From assembly GCF_000959445.1 (NCBI RefSeq), contig NZ_CP009630.1, positions 2,198,094-2,262,093 of the forward strand: 64,000 nucleotides of DNA. Direction: 5' to 3'. Source of the stretch: Burkholderia vietnamiensis LMG 10929. GTDB taxonomy: Bacteria > Pseudomonadota > Gammaproteobacteria > Burkholderiales > Burkholderiaceae. The position numbers and the translations under genes are program-made. The notes under the pieces were generated by a model. The model was not told the origin of the DNA. It did no database searches and worked only from the letters and a program-made list of their open reading frames with translations. This document shows, piece by piece, positions 9,118-18,102 of this stretch (position 1 is its first letter; every line of letters begins with the position of its first letter).

Positions 9118-9143
9118 TATCTAAAGATATATATCGAAAGATA
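9118..9143 (-). promoter_or_regulatory. Likely PadR operator, two inverted repeats
   Basis: TATCTAAAGATA (9118-9129) and TATCGAAAGATA (9132-9143) are two dyads with TATC/GATA arms, centred 14 bp apart. They sit 27 bp upstream of the padR start in an AT-rich island of otherwise GC-rich DNA, as PadR autoregulatory operators do. Confidence 0.6.
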
Positions 9144-9190
9144 GGGTGTCAAGGGTGGGATTTGGGGTTGGATGGGTTTGAAGGGTGGGG
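9144..9190 (+). other. G-run cluster, possible G-quadruplex
   Basis: Seven runs of three or four G (9144, 9153, 9157, 9164, 9174, 9183 and 9187) fall within 47 bp with loops of 1-7 nt, meeting the usual G-quadruplex pattern on the plus strand. It lies directly behind the PadR operator and upstream of the fimbrial operon. Confidence 0.4.
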
Positions 9191-9750
9191 CTCCACGAAT
9201 GGGGCTGCTCCTCGCCTATTGATGTAAGGAATTGCAGCGCCGCGGCGCGCGACTTTACGCGTGCCGGTTGCCCTCGCATTCGTGCCGAGTGCAGGGAGGT
9301 CGCTTGCCGTGTCGCTCGCGTGCTGGCCGACCGCGATTGCGCATCGTCCGGACGCGATCGCGCCGAAGCCGCTCGGCCGCGACCGTGGCGTTCGCATTGA
9401 CCGCCGTACTGCCATACCGATGGTTGTCGATAATTCGCCGACTGCCGTCGCCAACTGTTCGGCGCATCCGATACTCATCCCGTCTGACCCATACGAATCC
9501 ATGCGATGAACACGAGTGCGGCTCTCTCGGCCGCGATGTGATCGACCAAATTCGATGTCTCGTTGGCCATGGTCCAAAACGCGGCCAAACGCAGCCCTTA
9601 GCGCACGCATTTCGCGAGCACCAGACCGTTCGCGATACCGCCCATCGCATTTCTCACTACTAAGATTCCGCCGCCGATCCGTGGTCGAGACAATCCGCTC
9701 CGTACGCAATTTTGCGTGCATTCAATTCGACAAAAGTTACGGATAGGAAA

Positions 9751-10263
9751 ATGAAAAAGATTTTGGCAGCAGCGGCGCTCGCCGCAGTTTCGGCATCGAC
9801 GTTTGCGGCGGCGACCCCGGGCACGATCCGGTTCCAGGGCGAGATCGTCGCCGGCGCATGCGGCATCAGCCAGGAAACGCTCGACCAGACCGTGTCGCTC
9901 GGTCAGGTTCCGTCGCACGTGTTCAAGAAGGTCGGCGATCGTTCGGAGGCGAAGAATTTCAACATCGTGCTCACCGACTGCGATACGTCGACGCAGACCA
10001 ACGCGTTCTTCACGTTCACGGGCGCGTCCGACGCCACCAACGCAGACCTGATCGCCACGACCGGCAGCGCGAGCAACGTCGGCATTCGCCTGCAGGCGGG
10101 CGCGAACGATTACCTGAAGAACGGCACCGAGCAGTCGTCCCCGGTTGTGCTGTCGAAGAGCGGCAACACCGTGACGTTCGGCGCGATGTATGAGGCGACG
10201 GCCGCAGCGGTCACGCCGGGTATCGCGAACGCGGTCGCCAACTTCACCGTGCGCTACCAGTAA
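9751..10263 (+). CDS. Type 1 fimbrial major subunit
   Basis: This 170-residue pilin has a signal peptide ending around residue 20 (KKILAAAALAAVSASTFAAA) and a mature domain starting TPGTIRFQGEIV. Two cysteines (CGIS and TDCD) form the conserved pilin disulfide, and the C terminus ends in the beta-strand pattern ANFTVRYQ used for donor-strand exchange. The ATG at 9751 follows GGATAGGAAA and is preferred over the frame opening at 9712. It is exported to the periplasm, loaded on the chaperone and polymerised through the usher encoded next. A stable hairpin follows the stop codon. Confidence 0.92.
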   Translation: MKKILAAAALAAVSASTFAAATPGTIRFQGEIVAGACGISQETLDQTVSLGQVPSHVFKKVGDRSEAKNFNIVLTDCDTSTQTNAFFTFTGASDATNADLIATTGSASNVGIRLQAGANDYLKNGTEQSSPVVLSKSGNTVTFGAMYEATAAAVTPGIANAVANFTVRYQ

Positions 10264-10278
10264 TCGCCGGGAGCTCCT

Positions 10279-10299
10279 GGGGGGAGCTCGGCTCCCCCC
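10279..10299 (+). terminator. Strong hairpin between pilin and usher genes
   Basis: GGGGGGAGC (10279-10287), loop TCG, GCTCCCCCC (10291-10299) form a perfect 9-bp GC-rich stem 15 bp after the pilin stop. There is no U tract, so partial termination or protection of the pilin mRNA from 3' decay is likely, giving more pilin than usher. Confidence 0.6.
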
Positions 10300-10327
10300 G
10301 TTCCACGCATTCGTCCGGCTGATCAAT

Positions 10328-12805
10328 GTGAACACCCCCCGTCGCCTTCTCGGCATCCTCGTCACCTGCCTGCTGACCGCCAAAACCGCGCACGCCACCG
10401 AATTCAACGCCGACTTTCTGGATGTCGACGGTGCGAAGGACGTCGACCTCGCGCAGTTCACGCACGCCGACTACACGGTGCCCGGCACCTATTTGCTGGA
10501 CGTGGTCGTCAACGGCAGGCTGCTGGCGGCGCGTGCCATCGACTATGTCCCGGGCAACCAGCTCGGCACCAGCGTCGCTTGCGTGCCGGCCGACCTCGTC
10601 GCGCAGATCGGCCTCAAGCAGACGTTGCTCGCCACGCTGCCGCGCACGTACGACGGCCGCTGCATCGACCTGCTTGCGATCGACGGCGCATCGGTGCGGC
10701 ACGACCGCGCATCCGCGCGCCTGCGGATCGCGATTCCGCAGATTGCGTTCGAATACAGCGATCCCGACTACATACCGCCCGCCGCATGGAGCGACGGGAT
10801 CCCCGGCGCGTTGCTCGACTATCGCGTGATCGGCAACACGTCGCACGGTCACGGCACGCATTCGAGCACGGTGCAAAGCTATGGAACGATCGGCGCCAAT
10901 GCCGGCGCATGGCGCTTGCGCGGCGACTATCAAGCGCAGCTCTCGTCCGGCGGCAACGCAAACTTCGGCGGCAGCTCCAAGACGTTCCAGTTCAACCGGC
11001 TATACGCGTTCCGGGCGTTTCCGCAGATTCGCTCGACGGTATCGCTCGGACAGAGCTATCTGAATTCCGACATCTTCGACACGTTCGCGCTCGACGGCGC
11101 GACGCTGCAGAGCGACGACCGCATGCTGCCGCCCGGCATGCGCGGCTATGCGCCGCTGATCACGGGTGTCGCGCATTCCAACGCGACGGTGACGGTGTCG
11201 CAGCAGGGGCGCGTGCTGTATGCGACCCGCGTGCCGGCCGGTGCGTTCGCGTTGCAGGACTTTTCCGCGAGCGTGCAGGGCACGCTCGACGTGACCGTGC
11301 AGGAAGAAGACGGCAGCGAGCAGCGCTTCACGGTGCAGAGCGCGGCCGTGCCGTTCCTCGCGCGCGCAGGTGAATTGCGTTACCGCACGGCGGTCGGCAA
11401 GCCGCGGCTGTTCGGCGGCGCGGGTATCGATCCCGCATTCGGTTTCGTGGAAGCCGCATATGGCTTGCCGCACGAGATCACGATCTACGGCGGGGCGCTC
11501 GGTGCGTCGGGTTATGCGGCGCTCGCGTTCGGCGTCGGCAAGAATCTCGGCGCGTTCGGCGCGGTGTCGGCCGACGTGACGACGGTGCGCGCCCGGCTGT
11601 GGTGGAGCGGTGAAACGCGCGTCGGCCGCTCGTATCGCTTCAACTATTCGAAGCACTTCGATTCGATCGATTCGGATGTGCGCTTTTTCGGCTATCGGTT
11701 CTCCGATCGCACCTACACGTCGTTTCCGCAGTATTTCGGCGATCCGACTGCCGCTGGCCTCGCGCCCGGCAAGCAGCGCTACTCGATCAGCCTCGCGAAG
11801 CGCGTGATGGACGTGTCGACGTTCGTGTCCTACGACCATACGAGCTACTGGAATCGCCCGTCGGACGAGCGGATCGGCGTGACGGCCGCGACGACCGTGC
11901 GGATCGGTTCGCTGCGCAACGTCTCGCTGAACCTGTCGGCGTACCGCACGCGCGGTGGCGGCGGCAGCGGCAACCAGCTGTTCGTGTCGGCGACGATTCC
12001 GTTCGGTTCGCGCCAGACGGTCACGACCAGCGTCGCATCGACCAGCGGCGGCGGCACGAACGTGACGGCCGGCTATATCGGCGGCACCGACAAGGGGCTC
12101 TCCTATTCGCTGTACGCGGGGACGACCAACGGCGCCGCATCGGCGAGCGGCAATCTGCGCAAGCAGTTCAGCTCGATCATCGCGAACGTGCAGGCGGCAG
12201 CCAATACGCGCTCGAACACGTCCGCGTCGATCGAACTCGATGGCTCGTTCGTCGCGACGCAGCACGGCGTGACCGCGCATGCGAACAGCTACAACGGCGA
12301 TACGCGCCTGCTGCTGTCCACCGACGGCGTGCCGGACGTGCCGTTCTCGGGCACGCAGGCGAGTTCCGACGCGCGCGGCTACGCGGTGATCGGCGCGGTA
12401 TCGCCGTTCAGCACGTTCGACGCGCGGGTCAACACCAATCGTGCGTCGTTGCAGACGACCGTGTCGAACCCGGTGCAGCGCGTCGTCCTGACCGACGGCG
12501 CGATCGGCTACGTGCATTTCGATACGACGCACGGCCGGAACGCGCTCGTCGTGCTGCGCTTGCCGTCAGGCAAGGACGCGCCGTTCGGCGCATCGGTGGT
12601 CGACCGTCGCACCGGCAAGGAAGTCGGCATCGTCGGCGAACACGGCGTGACCTATCTGACCGGTGTACGCAAGGACGCCGAGCTGGTGGTGCGCGTGGTC
12701 GACCGCGACATCTGCCGGCTTCCCGTCCTTCCTAAATCGATGACGCTCGGCGCCGATCCGGTTCCACTCGATTGCGCCGAGCCCGACACACTTTCCCGGA
12801 GATAA
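10328..12805 (+). CDS. Fimbrial outer-membrane usher protein
   Basis: This 825-residue PapC/FimD-family usher secretes and assembles the pilus at the outer membrane. It has a signal peptide ending ...AKTAHA, an N-terminal chaperone-binding domain (TEFNADFLDVDGAKDVDL), a beta-barrel with the plug domain around 230-320, and C-terminal domains ending CRLPVLPKSMTLGADPVPLDC. The GTG at 10328 is chosen because it begins the signal peptide (VNTPRRLLGILV); the frame is open further upstream but overlaps the pilin gene. The stop codon TAA is immediately followed by the chaperone ATG. Confidence 0.93.
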   Translation: MNTPRRLLGILVTCLLTAKTAHATEFNADFLDVDGAKDVDLAQFTHADYTVPGTYLLDVVVNGRLLAARAIDYVPGNQLGTSVACVPADLVAQIGLKQTLLATLPRTYDGRCIDLLAIDGASVRHDRASARLRIAIPQIAFEYSDPDYIPPAAWSDGIPGALLDYRVIGNTSHGHGTHSSTVQSYGTIGANAGAWRLRGDYQAQLSSGGNANFGGSSKTFQFNRLYAFRAFPQIRSTVSLGQSYLNSDIFDTFALDGATLQSDDRMLPPGMRGYAPLITGVAHSNATVTVSQQGRVLYATRVPAGAFALQDFSASVQGTLDVTVQEEDGSEQRFTVQSAAVPFLARAGELRYRTAVGKPRLFGGAGIDPAFGFVEAAYGLPHEITIYGGALGASGYAALAFGVGKNLGAFGAVSADVTTVRARLWWSGETRVGRSYRFNYSKHFDSIDSDVRFFGYRFSDRTYTSFPQYFGDPTAAGLAPGKQRYSISLAKRVMDVSTFVSYDHTSYWNRPSDERIGVTAATTVRIGSLRNVSLNLSAYRTRGGGGSGNQLFVSATIPFGSRQTVTTSVASTSGGGTNVTAGYIGGTDKGLSYSLYAGTTNGAASASGNLRKQFSSIIANVQAAANTRSNTSASIELDGSFVATQHGVTAHANSYNGDTRLLLSTDGVPDVPFSGTQASSDARGYAVIGAVSPFSTFDARVNTNRASLQTTVSNPVQRVVLTDGAIGYVHFDTTHGRNALVVLRLPSGKDAPFGASVVDRRTGKEVGIVGEHGVTYLTGVRKDAELVVRVVDRDICRLPVLPKSMTLGADPVPLDCAEPDTLSRR

Positions 12806-13543
12806 ATGATGAATTCGAACCCGTTGATGCGGCTCGCGGCCGCCGTCGGCGTGACGATGCTGATCGCGGCTGCGACCGTGCATGCGGCCGTCGTGCCCGA
12901 CCGTACGCGCGTGATCTACGACGGCGATGCGCAGTGGCAGAGCGTGACCGTGGCAAACAAGAGCGAGAAGTACCCGTACGTCGTCCAGTCGTGGATCGAG
13001 GACGAGCACGGCAAGAAGATCACGTCGCCGTTCATGGTGCTGCCGCCGCTGCAGCGGATCGAGCCGACGGAGCGCAACGTGTTGCGAATCGTCCGGTTGC
13101 CGGGCGATGCACTGCCGAGCGATCGCGAGTCGGTGTTCTATCTGAACATCCGCGAGATTCCGCCGAAAACGGATGCCGTCAATGCGCTGCAGATCGCGCT
13201 GCATTCGAAGCTGAAGCTGTTCTATCGCCCGAAGGGGCTGCAGCCGGCGGCGGACGAAGATCCGACGCTGCCGATGACGGTGCGTCTCGATCCGTCGACG
13301 CACAGGCTCGTGCTGGACAACCCCACGCCGTATCACGTCACGGTGGTCAAGCTGTTCGCCGGGGAGAGCAAGACACCGCTGAAGTTCGGTGGCCTGATGG
13401 TGGCGCCGATGTCGGCCGCGACCACCGACGTGGCAGGCCCGCTGCCGACAACGCTGTCGGTCGTGCACATCAACGACTCCGGCGGCGAAACCGCCGTCAG
13501 GTACGCGTGCGATGCATCCGCTTGCCGGAGCCAACCGAAATGA
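12806..13543 (+). CDS. Periplasmic fimbrial chaperone, PapD family
   Basis: The 245-residue chaperone holds pilus subunits folded in the periplasm. A signal peptide (to about residue 30, ATVHAA) precedes two Ig-like domains: domain 1 contains VVPDRTRVIYDGD, the G1-strand pattern ESVFYLNIREIPPK and a proline-rich LPPLQRIEP loop; domain 2 ends with an unpaired-looking ACDASAC pair. The conserved Arg of the RTRVIY motif and a lysine in KLKLFYRP fit the subunit carboxylate-binding site. The start may be 12806 or the adjacent ATG at 12809; GGAG at 12798 serves both. It overlaps the adhesin start by ATGA. Confidence 0.93.
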   Translation: MMNSNPLMRLAAAVGVTMLIAAATVHAAVVPDRTRVIYDGDAQWQSVTVANKSEKYPYVVQSWIEDEHGKKITSPFMVLPPLQRIEPTERNVLRIVRLPGDALPSDRESVFYLNIREIPPKTDAVNALQIALHSKLKLFYRPKGLQPAADEDPTLPMTVRLDPSTHRLVLDNPTPYHVTVVKLFAGESKTPLKFGGLMVAPMSAATTDVAGPLPTTLSVVHINDSGGETAVRYACDASACRSQPK

Positions 13544-14577
13544 GCGCGGCGATTTCGCGCCGCGGCGTGCGTGCCCGTCTCATCGGGCTGTTCTCGCGCG
13601 CAATGTTGCTGCTCGGCTGCCTGGTCGTCGCGCAATCCGCGTGGGCCGTCCGGTGCGTGACGAGCGACGGAGTCGACCGGTTCGTCCAGCCGATCGGCTC
13701 CGTGCAGACCTATCCGATCAACGCACCCGACGGCTATGTGATCTGGATCTCGCCGACGCGCACGACCACCGGCTACTGTTACAAGGATCTTGGCGGCGAG
13801 TCGCTGACGTTCGACGATCCGATTTCGTTCTACGCGAACCCGAACGGCGAGAGCCCGCTGGCGTGGGGGCTCGAGATTGGCATCCGCTATCGCGGCGTCG
13901 ACTATTTCGGGGCGGGCAACCAACCGGGCACGGGGGTGCCGACCGGAATCGTCGTGCCGCCCTGTAGCCGTCGGGATTTTAATAAGTTGGGGGGATGCCC
14001 GAGGATTCCGGTCAGCATCACGTATCAGGTCGTCATCAGGAAGGCGGGGACGTGGGTGGGGATTCCGCAGGACAGCTATGCGGCGTTCCAGTTCGACGGC
14101 GTGAAGGGGATCAATGCGCGCAACACGAGCTTCCGGTACACCCTGAGCGGAATGCAAAACCTGAAGCCGTCACCCTGCGTCGTCGACGTGACCGTGACGC
14201 CCGAGCCGGGCCTCGTCGATTTCGGGAAAGTGAAGGCGACCCCGACGGGTTTTTCTCCGGAGACGCCGACTCAACCGTTCTCGCTTGCGCTGGACAAGCG
14301 GCAATGCGACACGCCTGTGAAGATTCAGGGGTACTTCGACACGCCGAATCCGGTGCAGGGCAACGTCGTCCTGCCGTCAGCCGACAGCGGCTTCGGCGTC
14401 GAGATTCTCGACCGCAACGGGCGCCAGGTGCCGCTGCGCGAGCCGTTCGATCTTGCGAACTTCTCGGCGACACAAGCGCGTATCGACGTGCCGATGAGCG
14501 CGGTGCTGAGGTCGTTGGGGACACCGAAGATCGGTCCGTTCACCGTGACGGCGACGGTGCAGATTCTCTACGATTGA
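13540..14577 (+). CDS. Fimbrial tip adhesin
   Basis: The last gene of the fimbrial operon encodes 345 residues. After a signal peptide (residues about 15-33, LIGLFSRAMLLLGCLVVAQS) there is an N-terminal lectin-like domain of about 170 residues that is rich in Tyr, Gly and Cys, and then a C-terminal pilin domain from CVVDVTVTPEPGLVDFGKV to TATVQILYD. The two-domain plan is that of FimH/MrkD-type tip adhesins. The receptor cannot be inferred. It overlaps the chaperone gene by four bases (ATGA). Confidence 0.85.
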   Translation: MSAAISRRGVRARLIGLFSRAMLLLGCLVVAQSAWAVRCVTSDGVDRFVQPIGSVQTYPINAPDGYVIWISPTRTTTGYCYKDLGGESLTFDDPISFYANPNGESPLAWGLEIGIRYRGVDYFGAGNQPGTGVPTGIVVPPCSRRDFNKLGGCPRIPVSITYQVVIRKAGTWVGIPQDSYAAFQFDGVKGINARNTSFRYTLSGMQNLKPSPCVVDVTVTPEPGLVDFGKVKATPTGFSPETPTQPFSLALDKRQCDTPVKIQGYFDTPNPVQGNVVLPSADSGFGVEILDRNGRQVPLREPFDLANFSATQARIDVPMSAVLRSLGTPKIGPFTVTATVQILYD

Positions 14578-14991
14578 GGTCGTCGGACACCGCGGAACGC
14601 GTCGCTCGCGCTGCGGGTGGTGAAGACGACGAAAGCGGTCTCTTCGTTATCCGCAGCGCGAGCGCCGGCTTGCCTCCCACGTCGGCGACGCACTTCCGCA
14701 CGTGGCAACTGAGGACGGTACGCGCGTCCATCGTGTTCCCGACGTTCCGACGCCGGCTTTCTTTCGACTACGTCGACGTCTACCGCAGCAAATCCCAGTC
14801 GCTGCTCGGCTACCGGCTGCCCGGCAGCCAATCAACACTCCGCCGATACGCATCGGGCCGCTCCAGCCCATTTCGCCCAGTCCGCCGCGACACATAAATA
14901 TAAAGCATGCCAGGCATGCGAAGTATGTATTTTTCCTATGCTTCGCACGCACCTACATTGTCGATATTCGATCCCTTTCGAGAGAACAGCG
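14578..14991. other. Non-coding interval after fimbrial operon
   Basis: These 414 bp have no supported gene; open frames on both strands are Arg-rich shadows. The last 110 bp become AT-richer (around 14890-14950) and hold a perfect palindrome and the expected promoter of the transporter gene. Confidence 0.55.
14905..14919 (+). promoter_or_regulatory. Perfect inverted repeat upstream of transporter gene
   Basis: GCATGCC-A-GGCATGC is a perfect 7-bp dyad with a one-base centre, 72 bp before the transporter ATG in an AT-rich stretch. It is a good candidate operator; the regulator is unknown. Confidence 0.45.
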
Positions 14992-16143
14992 ATGAATCCG
15001 ACAAGGCCAGGCACGACGGCGGGCCACAGCCGACAAAATCTCGCCGACAAGATTCGGCAGTTCACCCCGAACTGGTTCGCGATGACGATGGGCAACGGAA
15101 TCGTATTCCTCGTCCTTGCCGGATTGCCGTGGCACTTCGCAGGGCAGATGGCGTTGGCCCATACGCTGTGGGTGGCCGACAGCGCGCTCTACATGGTGTT
15201 TGCCGGCATGCTGTTGGCGCGCTGGATCTTCTATCCGGAAACGATCCGCCCGATGCTGCATCACCCGCTGCAGTCGATGTTCCTCGGCGCCGTGCCGATG
15301 GGGCTCGCGCCGATCATCAACGGACTGGTCATGTTCGCCGGCTCGCATGCGGGCGAAGCGGCGAGCCAACTGGCCTACGGCTTGTGGTGCGTCGATGCGG
15401 TACTGGCGCTCGCCGTCGCAGTCGGCGTGCCGTACATGATGTTCACCGCGCAGGACCATGCGTTCGAGCGCATCACGGCCGTGTTGTTGCTGCCGATCGT
15501 CGCGCCTGAAGTGGCGGCGTCGAGCGCCGCCGTCCTCGCGCCGCATGTCGACGCACACACCGCGCGCTTCCTGGTGGCCGCCGGTTACGTGCTGTGGGCC
15601 GTGTCGGTGCCGCTCGCGTTTTCCGTGCTGACGGTCGTGTTCTTCCGGTTGGTGATCCACAAGCTGCCGCATCGCGATCTCGGTCCGTCGAGCTGGCTGA
15701 CGCTCGGGCCGATCGGAACGGGCGCGCTGGGCCTGCTCGCTCTCGGCCACGTCGCGCCCGACGCGTTCGCCGGCACGGCATTCGAGGCGACCGCGCTCGT
15801 CGCGCGCGAGATCGGCGTGATCGGCGGCTTGCTGCTCTGGGGCACCGGCCTGTGGTGGCTCGCCACGGCGATGCTGTTCACGCTGCGGTATTCCCGCGAC
15901 GGGCTGCCGTTCAATCTCGGATGGTGGGGCTTCACGTTCCCGCTCGGCGTCTACACCGTCGTGACGTTCAGTCTCTATCGGACCACGGGCTTTGCCGCGT
16001 TCGCCGTGCTCGGGATGGCGCTGGCGGCGCTGCTCGGCAGCCTCTGGTTGATCGTGCTGTCCCGCACGCTGCGCGGCCTCGCCCGCGGCGAACTGTTTCA
16101 CGCCCCGTGTCTCGTCGTCCGCGCGCAGCCCGCGCTCGGTTGA
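14992..16143 (+). CDS. TDT-family transporter (TehA/Mae1/SLAC1-like)
   Basis: The 383-residue protein has about ten transmembrane helices and the N-terminal [19 protein letters not shown] segment typical of the tellurite-resistance/dicarboxylate transporter family. Members move malate and other C4-dicarboxylates (Mae1), sulfite (Ssu1) or small anions (SLAC1, TehA). The ATG at 14992 is preceded by AGAGAACAG. It lies 104 bp before a malate dehydrogenase gene in the same direction, which favours a dicarboxylate substrate, while the nearby AcfC-like binding protein (sulfate-binding relatives) would favour an anion such as sulfite. The substrate is unresolved. Confidence 0.85.
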   Translation: MNPTRPGTTAGHSRQNLADKIRQFTPNWFAMTMGNGIVFLVLAGLPWHFAGQMALAHTLWVADSALYMVFAGMLLARWIFYPETIRPMLHHPLQSMFLGAVPMGLAPIINGLVMFAGSHAGEAASQLAYGLWCVDAVLALAVAVGVPYMMFTAQDHAFERITAVLLLPIVAPEVAASSAAVLAPHVDAHTARFLVAAGYVLWAVSVPLAFSVLTVVFFRLVIHKLPHRDLGPSSWLTLGPIGTGALGLLALGHVAPDAFAGTAFEATALVAREIGVIGGLLLWGTGLWWLATAMLFTLRYSRDGLPFNLGWWGFTFPLGVYTVVTFSLYRTTGFAAFAVLGMALAALLGSLWLIVLSRTLRGLARGELFHAPCLVVRAQPALG

Positions 16144-16247
16144 ACCCGTCGTCGAACCGCTGCCGCCGGCGGCACGTGCAACACGCGGCCGGTCGCAGCG
16201 CAGCTTTCCATCCGCGTCACCGAACCCAACCTCGAAGGAGATCCAGC

Positions 16248-17234
16248 ATGTCCAAACCTGCCCGCCGTGTCGCCGTGACCGGAGCCGCCGGTCAAATCGC
16301 CTACTCATTGCTGTTTCGAATCGCCCGCGGCGATCTGCTCGGCGACGATCAGCCCGTCATCCTTCAGCTCCTGGAATTGCCGCACGCGCTGGACGCGCTG
16401 CGCGGCGTGGTGATGGAACTGGAAGACTGCGCCTTCCCGCTGCTGCAGTCGGTCGAAATCAGCGACGATCCGCGCGTCGCGTTCCGCGATGCCGATTACG
16501 CGATGCTCGTCGGATCGCGCCCGCGTGGCAAAGGCATGGAACGGCGCGATCTGCTGGCCGCGAACGCCGCCATCTTCCGCTCCCAGGGCGAGGCGCTCAA
16601 CGAAGTGGCGAACCGGCAGGTGAAGGTGCTCGTCGTCGGCAACCCGGCCAATACCAACGCGTGGGTGGCCCGCCACTACGCGCCCGACCTGCCGGCGGAT
16701 GCGATTACCGCGATGATCCGTCTCGACCACAATCGCGCCGTGTCGAAGCTGGCCGCCCGATGCGGCGTAACGGTCGATGCCGTCAGCCGCATGGCGGTGT
16801 GGGGCAATCATTCGCCGACCATGTTCCCCGACTACCGTCACGCGCTGATCGACCAGCAGCCCGCGCCGATGCGTGTCGGCGACGAGCGCTGGTATCTCGA
16901 CACGTTCATCCCCGAAGTCGCGCGCCGCGGCACGGCGATCATCGAAGCGCGCGGCGCCTCGTCGGCGGCGTCGGCCGCCAATGCGGCGATCGACCAGATG
17001 CGCGACTGGATTCGCGGCAGCGGCGGGCGCTGGGTGTCGATGAGCATCGTGTCCGGCGGCGAGTATGGCATTCCGCGCGGCCTGATGTTCGGGATGCCGA
17101 CGATCTGCAGCGAAGGCCGCTATCGCGTCGTCCCGGATCTCGAGATCGACGCGCTGGCGCGCACGCGCATCGATGCGTCGGTTGCGGAACTCGTGGACGA
17201 GATGCGGGCCGTGCGAGCGATTCTGGCGCTGTAG
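16248..17234 (+). CDS. mdh: Malate dehydrogenase (probable paralogue)
   Basis: This 328-residue enzyme oxidises malate to oxaloacetate with NAD. It shows the long-form MDH motifs: [15 protein letters not shown] at 12-26, the substrate arginine loop [27 protein letters not shown] and the catalytic histidine in [18 protein letters not shown] precedes the ATG. It is not beside the TCA-cycle genes (sdh, gltA) where the main Burkholderia mdh is usually found, so it is probably a second copy. Variations such as GSRPRG in place of the usual GARPRG and RAVSKLA in place of RALSQLA support divergence. It sits between a TDT transporter and a periplasmic binding protein. Confidence 0.9.
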   Translation: MSKPARRVAVTGAAGQIAYSLLFRIARGDLLGDDQPVILQLLELPHALDALRGVVMELEDCAFPLLQSVEISDDPRVAFRDADYAMLVGSRPRGKGMERRDLLAANAAIFRSQGEALNEVANRQVKVLVVGNPANTNAWVARHYAPDLPADAITAMIRLDHNRAVSKLAARCGVTVDAVSRMAVWGNHSPTMFPDYRHALIDQQPAPMRVGDERWYLDTFIPEVARRGTAIIEARGASSAASAANAAIDQMRDWIRGSGGRWVSMSIVSGGEYGIPRGLMFGMPTICSEGRYRVVPDLEIDALARTRIDASVAELVDEMRAVRAILAL

Positions 17235-17295
17235 CGCGATCCGAAGCGCATCGAAGCCGACTACCGCTCGAACGACCCCCCTAAAGGAATCCATC

Positions 17296-18102
17296 GTGCT
17301 GAACGCATTGAAAAAGAACATGGCCATGTCATTGGCGTTACTGCTGTTCGCGTGCGGTGCGTCCGCCCACGAAACGGCCGATCCGACGATACGGCGCGAT
17401 GCGCGCGACGGCGTCGTGCGCCTGTACGGCGCAGGCGGCCCCGATACCGCATTCGCGAAAGTCGCGAAGGTCTTCACCGACGAAACGGGCATCAAGGTGG
17501 CAGTGACCGGCGGACCGGAGCCCACGTGGAGCCGCAAGGCGCAGGCCGATGCCGACATTCTGTGGGGCACCTCCGAAGAGGATATGGCCGGGCTGCTCGA
17601 AACCTACACGGTGTTTCGATGGGGCGACGTGACGCCGATCTATGTCCGCCCGGCCGTCATCGCCGTGAAGAAGGGCAATCCGAAACACATCCACGGCTTC
17701 GACGATCTGCTCGCGGACGGCATGCGCATCGTCGTCACCGAAGGCGCGGGCGTGGCGAATACGTCCGGCACCGGCACGTGGGAGGACATCGCCGGCCGCA
17801 TGGGACGTCTCGACGACGTCAGGCGGTTCCGGCGGAACATCGTCGGATTCGGCAAGGGCAGCGGGCCGAGCTTCAGGATGTTCGTCGACAAGGACGCGGA
17901 TGCCTGGATCACCTGGCCGGACTGGCCGATCACGCATCCCGACCAAGCCGATTACGTGAGCTTGTCCGCGAACCGGGCGATCTGGAGAGACGTCAACGTT
18001 GCGCTCGCCCCGGATGCCGATCCTGAAGCGAAGCAATTCCTCGATTTCCTGAACAGCGATCGTGGCGCCGCCATCATGAAGACCGAGGGCTGGGTGCGTT
18101 GA
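17296..18102 (+). CDS. Periplasmic substrate-binding protein, AcfC-like
   Basis: The 268-residue protein has a signal peptide (ALLLFACGASAH) and a type II periplasmic-binding fold: RLYGAGGPDTAFAKVAKVF near residue 45, then GGPEPTW, DADILWGTSEEDM and GTGTWED. This pattern is closest to AcfC and the sulfate/molybdate binders. The GTG at 17296 has AAAGGA seven bases upstream; no ATG fits as well. The cysteine in the signal region (LFACGASA) is a possible lipobox. No ABC permease or ATPase gene is adjacent, so it may act as a sensor or with a distant transporter. It follows mdh by 61 bp. Confidence 0.8.
   Translation: MLNALKKNMAMSLALLLFACGASAHETADPTIRRDARDGVVRLYGAGGPDTAFAKVAKVFTDETGIKVAVTGGPEPTWSRKAQADADILWGTSEEDMAGLLETYTVFRWGDVTPIYVRPAVIAVKKGNPKHIHGFDDLLADGMRIVVTEGAGVANTSGTGTWEDIAGRMGRLDDVRRFRRNIVGFGKGSGPSFRMFVDKDADAWITWPDWPITHPDQADYVSLSANRAIWRDVNVALAPDADPEAKQFLDFLNSDRGAAIMKTEGWVR

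Larger units (their letters stand above)
9092..9750. other. Long non-coding interval between padR and the fimbrial operon
   Basis: About 660 bp carry no convincing gene. Open frames here (for example on the minus strand at 9149-9721) are Arg/Ser-rich and show no family features. The interval contains the PadR operator, the G-run cluster and presumably the fimbrial promoter near 9600-9750. Confidence 0.6.

Noticed and set aside
9149..9721. Long minus-strand frame of 190 residues before the fimbrial operon
   Set aside because: Arg/Ser-rich composition with no family motif; GC-rich DNA gives such frames by chance, and it would overlap the fimbrial promoter.
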